Positions 1 through 9,151 of a DNA stretch of 64,000 nucleotides are shown here, one piece after another. The stretch comes from Peribacillus sp044761985 (GTDB lineage: Bacteria > Bacillota > Bacilli > Bacillales > DSM-1321), in NCBI RefSeq assembly GCF_044761985.1, contig NZ_JBIWDK010000001.1:558001-622000 (forward strand). Reading direction: 5' to 3'. Under the pieces are notes generated by a model that saw nothing but the letters and a program-made list of their open reading frames with translations, was not told where the DNA came from and made no database searches. The position numbers and the translations under genes are program-made. Position 1 is the first letter of the stretch; each line of letters starts with the position of its first letter.

Positions 1-897
1 GTGGGAGCGAAAATCCTGGATAGGTCCGGGAATTTACAACCAGGCATTCCGATTTGCCCACCAGAAGGCGATGCTGGAACGGGAATGGTTGCTACGAATA
101 GTGTGCGAAAACGTACCGGCAACGTCTCAGTAGGAACTTCCGTTTTTGCCATGATTGTACTAGAGAAAGAGCTTTCAAAAGTATATCCAGAAATTGATAT
201 GGTAACTACACCAAACGGAAGTCCAGTTGGGATGGTCCACGCGAATAACTGTTCAAGTGACCTCAATGCATGGTTGGGATTGTTCCGTGAATTTTCTGAG
301 GCAATGGGACAAAAGGTTGAGACAAATAAATTATTTGAAGTAATGTTGAACAAAGCTCTGGAAGCGGATCCAGATGGTGGTGGTTTGCTTAGCTACGGTT
401 ATTTCTCAGGTGAAAATATTACAGGATTTGAAAAAGGACGACCACTATTTGTACGCTCGCCTGAGAGTCGTTTCAATTTAGCAAACTTCATGCGGACTCA
501 CCTTTTTACTGCTTTCGGTGCTTTAAATATCGGAATGGGTATTTTGACAAAGGAAGAAAATGTTGCGATTGATCGTATTTTGGCTCACGGTGGTTTATTT
601 AAAACCCCACTTGTTGTACAAAAAATCGTTGCCGCTGCAATGAATACGCCAGTATCGGTAATGTCAACAGCAGGTGAAGGTGGACCGTGGGGAATGGCGA
701 TTCTTGCCTCTTACATGTTGAATAAAAATCAAAAAGAAAGTTTAGAAGACTTCCTCGACCAAAAAGTATTCAAAGATATGGATGGGCAAGAAATTTATCC
801 TGACCAAGTAGATATTGAAGGATATGAAACATTTATTGAAAGATACAGGAAGGGCTTAGTAATTGAGCAGGCAGCTGTTGACAATTTGATGTTATGA
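1..897 (+). CDS. araB: L-ribulokinase, C-terminal part (truncated by window start)
   Basis: Partial FGGY-family sugar kinase; about 298 residues of an expected 530-560 are visible and the reading frame is already open at base 1, so the real start lies upstream. AraB phosphorylates L-ribulose to L-ribulose 5-phosphate in the cytoplasm. The segment PPEGDAGTGM near residues 20-30 holds the likely catalytic Asp, followed by the glycine-rich GNVSVGTS phosphate-binding stretch. The late GEGGPWGMA motif is typical of the C-terminal ATPase subdomain. The stop overlaps an ATGA with the araD region, and araD and araA follow, which supports ribulokinase over xylulokinase. The sequence looks more like lactobacillar AraB than B. 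subtilis AraB, judged from memory. Confidence 0.85.
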   Translation: MGAKILDRSGNLQPGIPICPPEGDAGTGMVATNSVRKRTGNVSVGTSVFAMIVLEKELSKVYPEIDMVTTPNGSPVGMVHANNCSSDLNAWLGLFREFSEAMGQKVETNKLFEVMLNKALEADPDGGGLLSYGYFSGENITGFEKGRPLFVRSPESRFNLANFMRTHLFTAFGALNIGMGILTKEENVAIDRILAHGGLFKTPLVVQKIVAAAMNTPVSVMSTAGEGGPWGMAILASYMLNKNQKESLEDFLDQKVFKDMDGQEIYPDQVDIEGYETFIERYRKGLVIEQAAVDNLML

Positions 898-920
898 GTT
901 GGAAAACTGGAGGGGTTGGC

Positions 921-1616
921 GTGTTAGAACAACTGAAAGAAGAGGTATATCAAGCAAATTTGGACTTGCCTAAATATGGTCTCGTGAAATATACATGGGG
1001 AAATGCAAGTGCCATTGACCGTGAAAGTGGTTTATTTGTTATCAAACCTAGTGGTGTTGATTACGAAACAATGAAAGCCAGCGATATGGTAGTTGTCGAT
1101 TTAGATGGCAATGTTGTTGAGGGAGAGCTGAGGCCTTCATCAGATACAGCGACTCACGCAGTACTTTATAAATATTACCAAGAAATCGGCGGCATTGTTC
1201 ATACTCATTCAACTTGGGCGACAATCTGGGCTCAAGCAGGCCTTGATGTTCCAGCGATGGGGACTACTCACGCAGATACATTTTACGGATCGGTCCCTTG
1301 TGCGCGCTATCTAACACAAGAGGAAATTGATCGTGGGTACGAAGTGGAGACTGGGAAGGTAATCATCGAAACATTTGAAGAGCGTGGGTTGGATATTTTA
1401 GCCGTTCCTGGCGTATTACTTCATGGTCATGGACCATTTACATGGGGTAAAGATGCAAAATCCGCTGTCATGAACAGTGTGGTCTTGGATGAAGTTTCGA
1501 AAATGAATTTATTCACAAGGGAATTAAATCATTTTGCGAAAGAATTACCACAAAATATTTTGGATAAACATTATTTACGAAAACATGGAAAAAATGCTTA
1601 TTATGGTCAAAGGTAA
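921..1616 (+). CDS. araD: L-ribulose-5-phosphate 4-epimerase
   Basis: Class II aldolase-family zinc enzyme that converts L-ribulose 5-phosphate to D-xylulose 5-phosphate, the last step of arabinose entry into the pentose phosphate pathway. The metal site is visible as HTHSTWATIW and HGHGPFTWG; the SSDTATH stretch binds substrate. I chose the GTG at 921 (231 residues, close to the family norm of about 230), which has a GGAGGGG Shine-Dalgarno eight bases upstream. The ATG at 894, which overlaps the araB stop, has no such site and would add nine unconserved residues. Second gene of araBDA. Confidence 0.92.
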   Translation: MLEQLKEEVYQANLDLPKYGLVKYTWGNASAIDRESGLFVIKPSGVDYETMKASDMVVVDLDGNVVEGELRPSSDTATHAVLYKYYQEIGGIVHTHSTWATIWAQAGLDVPAMGTTHADTFYGSVPCARYLTQEEIDRGYEVETGKVIIETFEERGLDILAVPGVLLHGHGPFTWGKDAKSAVMNSVVLDEVSKMNLFTRELNHFAKELPQNILDKHYLRKHGKNAYYGQR

Positions 1617-1667
1617 GAGTAACTCTATTAAATTATCAAACCAGTAGATTAAGAAAAGAGGGTTATT

Positions 1668-3092
1668 ATGTTAACAACAGAAACAAAGGAATTTTGGTTT
1701 GTCGTTGGATCACAACATCTATATGGAGAAGATGCGTTAGCGCAAGTCAAGGCGCATGCACAAACGATAACCGATGCATTAAATGAATGCGGCATTCTGC
1801 CTTACCCAATTGTTTTGCAAGATCTAGCTGTTAGTGCGGATAGAATAACAAACATCATGAAAGAAGCCAACTATCGTGATGAAGTTGCCGGAGTCATTAC
1901 TTGGATGCATACTTTTTCACCTGCGAAAATGTGGATTCGTGGAACAAAATTATTACAAAAACCATTACTTCATTTAGCCACTCAATTCAACGAAAGCATT
2001 CCATGGGCTACGATAGATATGGACTTTATGAACTTAAACCAATCCGCTCATGGTGACCGTGAATATGGTTTTATCAATGCCCGTCTGAACAAACAAAACA
2101 AAGTGGTTGTAGGTTATTGGGAGCGTCCTGAAGTGCGACAACAAATTGCACAATGGATGGACGTAGCGGTTGCTTATAACGAGAGCTTCAACATTAAGGT
2201 CGCTCGTTTTGGAGATAACATGCGAAACGTTGGCGTAACTGAAGGGGATAAAATTGAAGCACAAATCCAATTTGGCTGGACAGTTGACTATTTTGGAATA
2301 GGGGATCTTGTTCAATATGTAAATGCAGTTACGGATGAAGAAATTGAGGCATTATTTGCAGAATATGAAGGACTTTATGAATTTGAATATGGTACATACA
2401 GTAAGGAAGATTGGGAAAAGAGCGTTAAGGTACAGGCAAGCTATGAAATTGCAATTAAACGTTTCCTTGATGACGGTGGTTATACGGCATTCACAACGAA
2501 TTTCGAAGATTTATATGGAATGAAACAGCTTCCTGGTCTTGCCGTCCAACGTTTGATGGCGCAGGGATATGGCTTTGCGGGTGAAGGAGATTGGAAGACG
2601 GCAGCACTTGATCGCTTACTGAAAGTTATGAGCCATAACCAATCAACTGGCTTTATGGAGGATTACACATATGAATTAGCTGCCGGACAAGAATCAATCC
2701 TACAGTCACATATGCTTGAAGTCGATCCAACTTTAGCAAGCAATAAACCGAAAATGGTCGTATCTCCATTAGGTATAGGCGATCGTGAAGATCCGGCACG
2801 TTTAGTATTCGATGGTAAAGCGGGAGACGGTGTCGTTGTTTCCATGGCTGACTTTGGTACAAACTATAAACTTTTAATTAATGAAGTTTCTGCTTTTGAA
2901 CCATCTGTTCCAGCACCAAACCTTCCAGTGGCCCGTGTACTTTGGGAAGTTAAGCCAAACTTCCAAGATGGAGTGAAAGCTTGGCTAGAGAATGGTGGGG
3001 GGCACCATACAGTTGTGTCATTGAATTTAACAACAGACCAAATCATAACTTATGCAAAATTAGTAGGTTTGGATTACGTAGTTATTAAGTAA
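1668..3092 (+). CDS. araA: L-arabinose isomerase
   Basis: 474-residue cytoplasmic Mn-dependent isomerase (L-arabinose to L-ribulose). The four family metal/catalytic positions can be located: Glu in NFEDLYG, Glu in GEGDWK, His in LQSHMLEVDP and the C-terminal GGGHHTVVS. The start ELTTETKEF..GSQHLYG pattern is typical. It follows araD by 51 bases with an AAAGAGGG ribosome site. The gene order B-D-A differs from the A-B-D order of B. subtilis. Confidence 0.96.
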   Translation: MLTTETKEFWFVVGSQHLYGEDALAQVKAHAQTITDALNECGILPYPIVLQDLAVSADRITNIMKEANYRDEVAGVITWMHTFSPAKMWIRGTKLLQKPLLHLATQFNESIPWATIDMDFMNLNQSAHGDREYGFINARLNKQNKVVVGYWERPEVRQQIAQWMDVAVAYNESFNIKVARFGDNMRNVGVTEGDKIEAQIQFGWTVDYFGIGDLVQYVNAVTDEEIEALFAEYEGLYEFEYGTYSKEDWEKSVKVQASYEIAIKRFLDDGGYTAFTTNFEDLYGMKQLPGLAVQRLMAQGYGFAGEGDWKTAALDRLLKVMSHNQSTGFMEDYTYELAAGQESILQSHMLEVDPTLASNKPKMVVSPLGIGDREDPARLVFDGKAGDGVVVSMADFGTNYKLLINEVSAFEPSVPAPNLPVARVLWEVKPNFQDGVKAWLENGGGHHTVVSLNLTTDQIITYAKLVGLDYVVIK

Positions 3093-3094
3093 TG

Positions 3095-3134
3095 TTTTTC
3101 CCTCCACGGGAGATTGGCTTCCGAGGAGGGGAAA
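3095..3134 (+). terminator. Hairpin after araA
   Basis: An 11-bp imperfect inverted repeat (TTTTTCCCTCC with GGAGGGGAAAA, one G-U pair) starts three bases after the araA stop. No T-run follows, so it may be an attenuator or an mRNA-stabilising stem rather than a full terminator. Confidence 0.45.
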
Positions 3135-3191
3135 ATTAGATTCGTAAACCCTGAAATTATTTTGTAGGCGTGCTTTATTTTTTTGGGCGAG

Positions 3192-3206
3192 ATGAAAGCG
3201 TTTTAT
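3192..3206 (+). promoter_or_regulatory. CcpA cre-like site upstream of araE
   Basis: ATGAAAGCGTTTTAT matches the cre consensus WTGNAANCGNWNNCW at all but one fixed position. It overlaps a TTGACT hexamer (3206-3211) that could be a -35 element, though no good -10 lies at 16-18 bases. A site here would make arabinose uptake glucose-repressed, as in B. subtilis. I saw no AraR palindrome in the 250-base gap. Confidence 0.45.
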
Positions 3207-3342
3207 TGACTGAATAATGACACAGAATTCATCCTTATAAGCAATAGTTATAAACTATTAGGGTTTCTTAGAAAGAAATTAATACTTTTATAGTATAGGG
3301 ATTTTTTGAATGTAATTTTATAACCTTTGGGAGGAAACATTA

Positions 3343-4737
3343 ATGGTTAATGAAAAGAAAATCTCAAGTGGATTCATTTATTTTTTTGGGGCATTTGGAG
3401 GCATTCTCTTCGGTTATGATATCGGCGTTATGACGGGTGCTTTGCCTTTTTTGCAACATGATTGGAATCTTCAAAACAACCCTAGTGCTGTAGGTTGGAT
3501 CACCTCTTCCTTGATGTTTGGAGCTATTTTTGGTGGTGCCCTGGCTGGACAACTTTCAGATCGTTTAGGACGGCGCAAAATGATACTAATATCTTCTATC
3601 ATTTTTGCTTTTGGGTCTATTTTAGCAGGTGTATCCCCTCATAAAGGGATTCTATTTATGATTGTTGCTCGTATTTTATTAGGGATAGCTGTTGGTGCTG
3701 CCTCTGCGTTAGTCCCAGCCTATATGTCTGAAATGGCACCTGCCCGTTTACGTGGACGGTTGTCCGGAATTAATCAAACAATGATTGTTTCCGGAATGTT
3801 ACTTTCGTACATTATTGCTTATCTATTGAAAGACTTACCAGGTACCATGGCATGGCGTTTGATGCTAAGTTTGGCTGCCGTACCTGCTTTGATTTTGTTT
3901 ATCGGGGTGTTAAGGTTACCGGAATCACCACGCTTTTTGATTAAGAATAATAAGATTAATGAAGCACGTAAAGTGTTGAGCTATATTCGCTCTAACAAAG
4001 AACAAATTGATTCTGAAATAAAACAAATTCAAGACACTGCCAAAGAGGAAACGAAAGTAAATCAAAAAGCGTCATGGGGAACCCTTTTAAGCAGTAAATA
4101 CCGTTATCTAGTAATTGCTGGGGTCGGGGTAGCTGCGTTTCAACAATTCCAGGGAGCAAACGCAATTTTTTATTATATTCCTATGATTGTAGAAAAAGCA
4201 ACAGGGCATGAAGCCAGCTCAGTATTGATGTGGCCAATTATTCAAGGGGTTATACTTGTATTAGGTTCATTATTATTCTTAATGATTGCTGATAAATTCA
4301 ATCGCCGTACTTTATTAACGATAGGCGGAACTATTATGGGGCTATCCTTTATTTTGCCCGCAATATTGAATGTATTAATTCCTGATGCAAATCCGATGAT
4401 GATGGTTGTTTTTTTAAGTATTTATGTTGCGCTATATTCATTCACGTGGGCGCCTTTAACATGGGTTATCGTTGGAGAAATTTTCCCACTGGCGATTCGC
4501 GGGCGTGCATCCGGGTTAGCTTCATCATTTAACTGGATTGGATCTTTCTTGGTTGGATTGCTATTCCCTATCATGACAGCAACGATTTCTCAAGAAGCCG
4601 TTTTTGCAATATTCGGTGTTATATGTTTGCTTGGTGTTCTATTTATCCGGACATGTGTTCCTGAAACTCGAGGTCATTCTTTAGAGGAAATTGAAAAAAA
4701 TGGATCAATAAAACCAGCCAAGGGAGAAAGTGCTTAA
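3343..4737 (+). CDS. araE: MFS sugar:proton symporter, probable L-arabinose permease
   Basis: 464-residue major facilitator of the sugar porter family, with about 12 hydrophobic segments. Family signatures are GRLSG, DRLGRRKM after TM2, PESPRFL at the central loop and PETRGHSLEEIE at the C terminus. The length equals that of B. subtilis AraE, and its position after araBDA points to arabinose (possibly also xylose or galactose). It has its own ribosome site (GGGAGG) and likely its own promoter, since a 250-base gap with a cre-like site separates it from araA. Substrate assignment is by context. Confidence 0.85.
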   Translation: MVNEKKISSGFIYFFGAFGGILFGYDIGVMTGALPFLQHDWNLQNNPSAVGWITSSLMFGAIFGGALAGQLSDRLGRRKMILISSIIFAFGSILAGVSPHKGILFMIVARILLGIAVGAASALVPAYMSEMAPARLRGRLSGINQTMIVSGMLLSYIIAYLLKDLPGTMAWRLMLSLAAVPALILFIGVLRLPESPRFLIKNNKINEARKVLSYIRSNKEQIDSEIKQIQDTAKEETKVNQKASWGTLLSSKYRYLVIAGVGVAAFQQFQGANAIFYYIPMIVEKATGHEASSVLMWPIIQGVILVLGSLLFLMIADKFNRRTLLTIGGTIMGLSFILPAILNVLIPDANPMMMVVFLSIYVALYSFTWAPLTWVIVGEIFPLAIRGRASGLASSFNWIGSFLVGLLFPIMTATISQEAVFAIFGVICLLGVLFIRTCVPETRGHSLEEIEKNGSIKPAKGESA

Positions 4738-4837
4738 ATTACAACTATGATTTTTGGAGCCAGTTAAATCAGGAATTCATATGGTACTCTGGTCATTATA
4801 ATCTATAGGTACATCATGAACTTTTATGATTCCTAAC

Positions 4838-4873
4838 AAAAGGCCGAAGTGAATACTTCGGGCTTTTGTCTTT
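4838..4873 (+). terminator. Terminator after araE
   Basis: A 13-bp stem with one mismatch (AAAAGGCCGAAGT, loop GAAT, ACTTCGGGCTTTT) runs into a T-rich tail. It also shows that the downstream gene cannot start as early as the ATG within this stem (4849). Confidence 0.8.
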
Positions 4874-4935
4874 TCGCTTTAAAAAAATTAACTTATCATT
4901 ATAAAAAAGAATTTAATATGGTAGGAGCCGATATT

Positions 4936-5973
4936 ATGAAAGTATCACATAGCTCATTTGGGAATAATATTTTGCTGTTTACTATGGAAAATGATCATGG
5001 TATAAGAATGGAAGTTACAAACTTTGGAGCAAGAATCGTCAATCTTTTCGTTCTTACGGAATCAGGTCCCACTAATATCGTATTGGGATTTGACATGATA
5101 GAGGATTATCAAAAAGAAACATATTATGGAGCTACAATAGGTAGAGTGGCTGGTAGAATTAAAAATGGTGAGTTTTCCATTGGTGAATCCCGGTATAAAA
5201 CATCCGTCAATCAATTAGGGAATACATTACACGGTGGCAATCCCGGATTCGATGAAAAAATATGGGATTATGAAGTGGAGGAGAATGATGAAAGTGCGTC
5301 AATCATTTTTTCAACTCACTCACCTGATGGAGAAAATGGCTTTCCGGGGAATTTGAAAGTAAGTGTGACGTATACATTGGATAACTTAAATACTTGGTCA
5401 GTGAACTATCAAGCAAAAAGTGATAAAGACACAATTTTTAATCCGACCAATCACGTCTATTTTAACTTAACAGGGCACCCTAGCAATCCAATCGATAATC
5501 ATTTCTTACAAATCTTTTCTGAAGAGTTTGCGCCAGTAAATGAAGATACCACGGTAACTGGGGAAAAGCGAAGCACGATTGGCACGCCTTATGACTTTCG
5601 TACGCCAAAGGAATTACGTTCAACCTTTGAAGCTATTGACGCAGAGGTTGAAAAGGTTCAAGGAATCGATCATCCATTTTTCCTTACCTCTTCAGGAATT
5701 CAGCAAATTGCAGCCAAATTAATTAGTCCTGACGGGAAAATAACAGTCGAGGTATACACAGATGAACCTGCAGTTGTCATTTACACGGCAAACTTTGTGA
5801 AAGGTGTTCCACTGATGCATGGAGAAAAATTAAGTCAACATGGTGGAATAACGTTTGAAACCCAAGCTGCTCCAGGAGCGGAGGAATTTGAAGGTTTTGG
5901 AGATATTCTGCTTTTGGCAGGCGAAAGTTATACGTCCCAAACAAAGTTCAAAATCGAGGTTAGCCCCCGTTAA
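4936..5973 (+). CDS. Aldose 1-epimerase (mutarotase), GalM type
   Basis: 345-residue mutarotase that interconverts alpha and beta anomers of aldohexoses or arabinose in the cytoplasm. Catalytic features are NTLHGGNPGFDEKIWD (first His), NPTNHVYFNLTG (second His) and ITFETQAAPGA (catalytic Glu near the end). An upstream in-frame ATG lies inside the preceding terminator, so I place the start at 4936, where GGAG sits eight bases upstream. Its place after araE suggests it speeds anomer conversion for AraA. GalM is the family name; a role in galactose use is not shown. Confidence 0.88.
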   Translation: MKVSHSSFGNNILLFTMENDHGIRMEVTNFGARIVNLFVLTESGPTNIVLGFDMIEDYQKETYYGATIGRVAGRIKNGEFSIGESRYKTSVNQLGNTLHGGNPGFDEKIWDYEVEENDESASIIFSTHSPDGENGFPGNLKVSVTYTLDNLNTWSVNYQAKSDKDTIFNPTNHVYFNLTGHPSNPIDNHFLQIFSEEFAPVNEDTTVTGEKRSTIGTPYDFRTPKELRSTFEAIDAEVEKVQGIDHPFFLTSSGIQQIAAKLISPDGKITVEVYTDEPAVVIYTANFVKGVPLMHGEKLSQHGGITFETQAAPGAEEFEGFGDILLLAGESYTSQTKFKIEVSPR

Positions 5974-6080
5974 GTTGAAGTTTCTACCATACGTGAGGAT
6001 CCGGTGCAGCAGTCGGGACTTAGGGCAATTGACCATATAGAGGTAAAAATAAAAAAATCACAAGAGAATATTAAACACGC

Positions 6081-6122
6081 AGCACCTCCTGAGGACGATT
6101 AATCATAGGAGGTGCTTTATCT
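6081..6122 (+). terminator. Hairpin/terminator with Shine-Dalgarno-like arm
   Basis: Perfect 10-bp arms AGCACCTCCT (6081-6090) and AGGAGGTGCT (6107-6116) are followed by TTATCT. It can terminate the mutarotase transcript. An almost identical stem, with partly shared loop and tail, lies at 8728-8762. Confidence 0.6.
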
Positions 6123-6272
6123 ATGCCACGATTAAATATAACAATTTCCCCGTACATTATTCCTATAGGTTATCCTCTAAATGAATATTGAAAAAAATGA
6201 CGACCCTTTTTTATTCCTATCCAAATAGGGCAATTGTAGTAGGTCTGAATTAAGCCGTATTTATTATAATTG

Positions 6273-6300
6273 TGAAACCTTTCTTGCTTTCATCCGTATT
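6273..6300 (+). promoter_or_regulatory. Sigma-W promoter for nfeD-floT
   Basis: TGAAAC (6273-6278), 16 bases, then CGTATT (6295-6300) fits the ECF sigma-W consensus (TGAAAC-N16-CGTA) exactly. The B. subtilis orthologues (yuaF-floT) belong to the sigma-W cell-envelope stress regulon, so the promoter agrees with the genes downstream. Confidence 0.8.
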
Positions 6301-6438
6301 AATGGTAATTGAAGTATAATATGGTTTTTATATCCTAGAATCTAAAGAGTATCAAATAAAAAGAAAGAGGAGGTAGCGGCTAAATTAAATGATGCTCAAT
6401 TTTTTGGGGGAAGAAAACCTTATGTAAGGGATGAAATT

Positions 6439-6957
6439 ATGGATTTGTATGGAGTACCACTAGAAACCGTCTATCTATATGGATTAATTATATCTGGAGG
6501 ACTGACATTTTTAATCATTTTGTTTAATGATGTATTTTCTGGATTAGAACTTCCGGATATTTTTAATCCTACTTTGATTCTTAGTTTTTTGACGATCTTT
6601 TTTGCAAGTGGTTTTCTATTTGAATCAGCTACAGATTTCCATGCCGGTGTGAGTATAAGCCTTTCTTTGTTACTGGCATTAACAACCGTCACATTATTGA
6701 ATGTGTTTGTTTTGATTCCCGTTTCAAGGGCGGAGTCAAGCTTAACCTTTCATGATCATGATTTGAGGGGAAGGGTGGGAATGGTCTTAACGACAGTTCC
6801 GGTAGACGGGTTTGGTGAAGTGTTAATACAGAGTAATAGTGGCAGTATTTCTAAGACTGCAGCGAGTTTCAAAAATGAACAAATCGCTTCAGAAACTAAA
6901 GTCTTGATCATTGAGGTGAAAAATGGGGTTGTCTATGTCCTGCCCCATTATAATTAA
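6439..6957 (+). CDS. NfeD-family membrane protein (YuaF-like)
   Basis: 172 residues, close to YuaF of B. subtilis. Three hydrophobic segments (about 12-30, 43-62 and 70-95) are followed by a soluble domain of about 75 residues that looks like the NfeD OB-fold (DLRGRVGMVLTTV, then VDGFGEVLI). NfeD proteins are encoded next to flotillins and work with them in membrane microdomains. The ribosome site is weak (AAGGGA, seven bases). It ends 23 bases before floT, so the two form one operon. Confidence 0.85.
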   Translation: MDLYGVPLETVYLYGLIISGGLTFLIILFNDVFSGLELPDIFNPTLILSFLTIFFASGFLFESATDFHAGVSISLSLLLALTTVTLLNVFVLIPVSRAESSLTFHDHDLRGRVGMVLTTVPVDGFGEVLIQSNSGSISKTAASFKNEQIASETKVLIIEVKNGVVYVLPHYN

Positions 6958-6980
6958 AGAGGGTTGAGGAGGGAATGTTT

Positions 6981-8531
6981 ATGACAAGTTTAATATGGAT
7001 TGTTATTGCTATTGTTGCTTTTTTACTTATTGCACTTATTGCTGTCTTTGTTACGAAATACCGTACGGCTGGTCCTGATGAAGCATTAATCATTACTGGA
7101 AGTTATTTGGGGAATAAAAACGTACATGCCGATGAATCAGGAAATAAAATAAAAATTGTCCGGGGTGGAGGAGCATTTGTCCTTCCGGTTTTCCAGCAAG
7201 CAGAACCGTTAAGCCTGCTATCGAGTAAACTGGAAGTTTCTACGCCCGAAGTATATACGGAACAAGGTGTACCAGTTATGGCAGATGGTGTATCCATCAT
7301 TAAAATCGGTAGTTCCATAACGGATATAGCGACAGCTGCTGAACAATTTCTAGGAAAGACCAAGGACGATCGTGAACAGGAAGCCCGTGAAGTGCTAGAA
7401 GGACATTTAAGATCTATTCTTGGCTCCATGACCGTTGAAGAAATTTATAAAAATCGTGAAAAATTTTCACAGGAAGTTCAGCGGGTCGCTTCTCAAGATT
7501 TAGCAAAAATGGGGCTGATCATTGTGTCTTTTACAATAAAAGATGTGCGTGATAAAAACGGTTATCTGGATTCACTAGGGAAGCCAAGAATTGCCCAAGT
7601 AAAAAGGGATGCGGATATTGCAACGGCTGATGCTGAAAAAGAAACCAGGATTAAACGGGCGGAAGCTTCAAAAGAGGCCCAACGTGCTGAACTCGAGCGG
7701 GCAACGGAAATAGCAGAAGCCGAAAAAATCAATAAGTTAAAGGTTGCAGAATTTCGCCGGGAGCAGGACATTGCTAAAGCACGTGCAGACCAAGCATATG
7801 ATCTTGAAACAGCCCGTTCTAAGCAAGATGTAATGGAACACGAAATGCAAATCAGGATTATTGAACGGCAAAAGCAAATTGAGCTTGAAGAAAAAGAAAT
7901 TCTTCGAAGAGAAAAGCAATATGATTCCGAAGTGAAGAAAAAAGCGGATGCTGACCGTTATTCGGTGGAGCAAGCGGCTTCGGCAAATAAGATGAAACAA
8001 ATAACTGAAGCTGATGCAGATAAGTATAAAATTGAAGCAATGGCAAAAGCGGAAGCGGAACGTATCCGGTTGGATGGACTTGCCAAAGCCGATGCACAAA
8101 GGGCCCAGGGGACAACAGATGCCGATATCATCCGTTTAAAAGGGGTGGCAGAGGCCGAAGCAAAACAGAAGATTGCTGAAGCATTTGAGCAGTTTGGTCA
8201 AGCGGCCGTGATGGATATGATCCTGAAAATGCTCCCGGAATATGCAAAACAAATAGCTTCTCCACTGGGTAACATTGATAAAATAACGGTAGTGGATACG
8301 GGTGGGAATGGTGTAAATGGGGGTGCTAACAAAGTGACCTCTTACGCGACGAACCTCATGTCCACACTACAAGAGTCCTTAAAGGAATCTTCAGGCATTG
8401 ATGTGAAAGACTTACTGGATAACTTTTCAGGTAAGCGAAATATATACCCGCCCACGATGAATCAAGAAAATGTAGACATGAATACGGCGATAGGTACAGG
8501 GAAAGAAGAATTGGAGAAGACTATTTTATAA
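6981..8531 (+). CDS. floT: Flotillin-like membrane scaffold protein
   Basis: 516-residue SPFH/band-7 protein. An N-terminal membrane hairpin or helix (about 4-26) is followed by the SPFH domain (about 30-190, with GPDEALIITGSYLG and EAREVLEGHLRSILGSMT), then a long Ala/Glu/Lys-rich coiled coil (about 200-420). The C-terminal part holds NIDKITVVDTGG and ANKVTSYATNLMS, both typical of B. subtilis FloT/YuaG. Two ATGs are possible; 6981 is preferred because GAGGAGGG lies seven bases before it and only one base before 6975. It organises lipid-raft-like domains and membrane fluidity under envelope stress. Confidence 0.95.
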   Translation: MTSLIWIVIAIVAFLLIALIAVFVTKYRTAGPDEALIITGSYLGNKNVHADESGNKIKIVRGGGAFVLPVFQQAEPLSLLSSKLEVSTPEVYTEQGVPVMADGVSIIKIGSSITDIATAAEQFLGKTKDDREQEAREVLEGHLRSILGSMTVEEIYKNREKFSQEVQRVASQDLAKMGLIIVSFTIKDVRDKNGYLDSLGKPRIAQVKRDADIATADAEKETRIKRAEASKEAQRAELERATEIAEAEKINKLKVAEFRREQDIAKARADQAYDLETARSKQDVMEHEMQIRIIERQKQIELEEKEILRREKQYDSEVKKKADADRYSVEQAASANKMKQITEADADKYKIEAMAKAEAERIRLDGLAKADAQRAQGTTDADIIRLKGVAEAEAKQKIAEAFEQFGQAAVMDMILKMLPEYAKQIASPLGNIDKITVVDTGGNGVNGGANKVTSYATNLMSTLQESLKESSGIDVKDLLDNFSGKRNIYPPTMNQENVDMNTAIGTGKEELEKTIL

Positions 8532-8727
8532 AATAGGATAAGCAGAAAAGGATAGAAAACACTCGGTGGGAATAATTGTGAAATTTCAATGCAAAGAAAA
8601 ATTTGAATTCAAACTAAAATTTATTGGTTCATCCTACTATTTGATGGTAAATTCCTGGTATACACAGTATTAGAGTTAGCCATTTAATATGTAGTAAAAT
8701 AAGGGTTCCATTTAAATGTTAAATAGT

Positions 8728-8768
8728 AGCACCTCCTGGGTACGATGATTAAAGGAGGTGCTTTATCT
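8728..8768 (+). terminator. Terminator-like hairpin after floT
   Basis: Perfect 10-bp arms AGCACCTCCT and AGGAGGTGCT with a 15-base loop and TTTATCT tail, about 200 bases after the floT stop. Both arms, the ACGAT in the loop and the tail are shared with 6081-6122. Confidence 0.6.
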
Positions 8769-9151
8769 ATTCCAAAAAATACATGGAGAAGTTTGGATGA
8801 CATAACCAATTTGTAATCAGATCACCATTCATACGAAGGAAAGCATGGATGATTTTCTCCTTGAATTACTTTTTTTGAAAATAAAATGGTAACCCCCTTA
8901 ATAGGTCCTTTGTGATAGGTACGAATCAAGATTTATTTGTGAAAATTGTGAAACGGAGAAACAGGAAGTACCAGCAGAATTTTTAAAATAACACTAATTT
9001 TTTGTGGAAGGTTTAAGGGATGAAAGTATGAATATATATATTGGGAGTAGTTTGTATGGGAGCATGAGCTATTATAGTGAAAAAATATTAGTATACTATT
9101 CCTTGTGTTTTTGAAATAGTAAGGGGAAATGAGATTAATGCACTTGCTTGA

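Larger units (their letters stand above)
5974..6438. other. Intergenic region between mutarotase gene and nfeD
   Basis: No convincing gene. It holds a hairpin (6081-6116) and a sigma-W promoter (6273-6300). Two short reading frames are worth recording: 22 codons from ATG 6122, eight bases after the hairpin arm AGGAGGTG, and 12 codons from ATG 6389 after an AGGAGGT site at 6368-6374. Neither has other support. Confidence 0.6.

Noticed and set aside
7737..8115. Long - strand open frames inside floT
   Set aside because: They are antisense to the coiled-coil repeat coding region of floT; the Cys/Leu/Phe-rich translation reflects the opposite strand of Glu/Lys/Ala codons.
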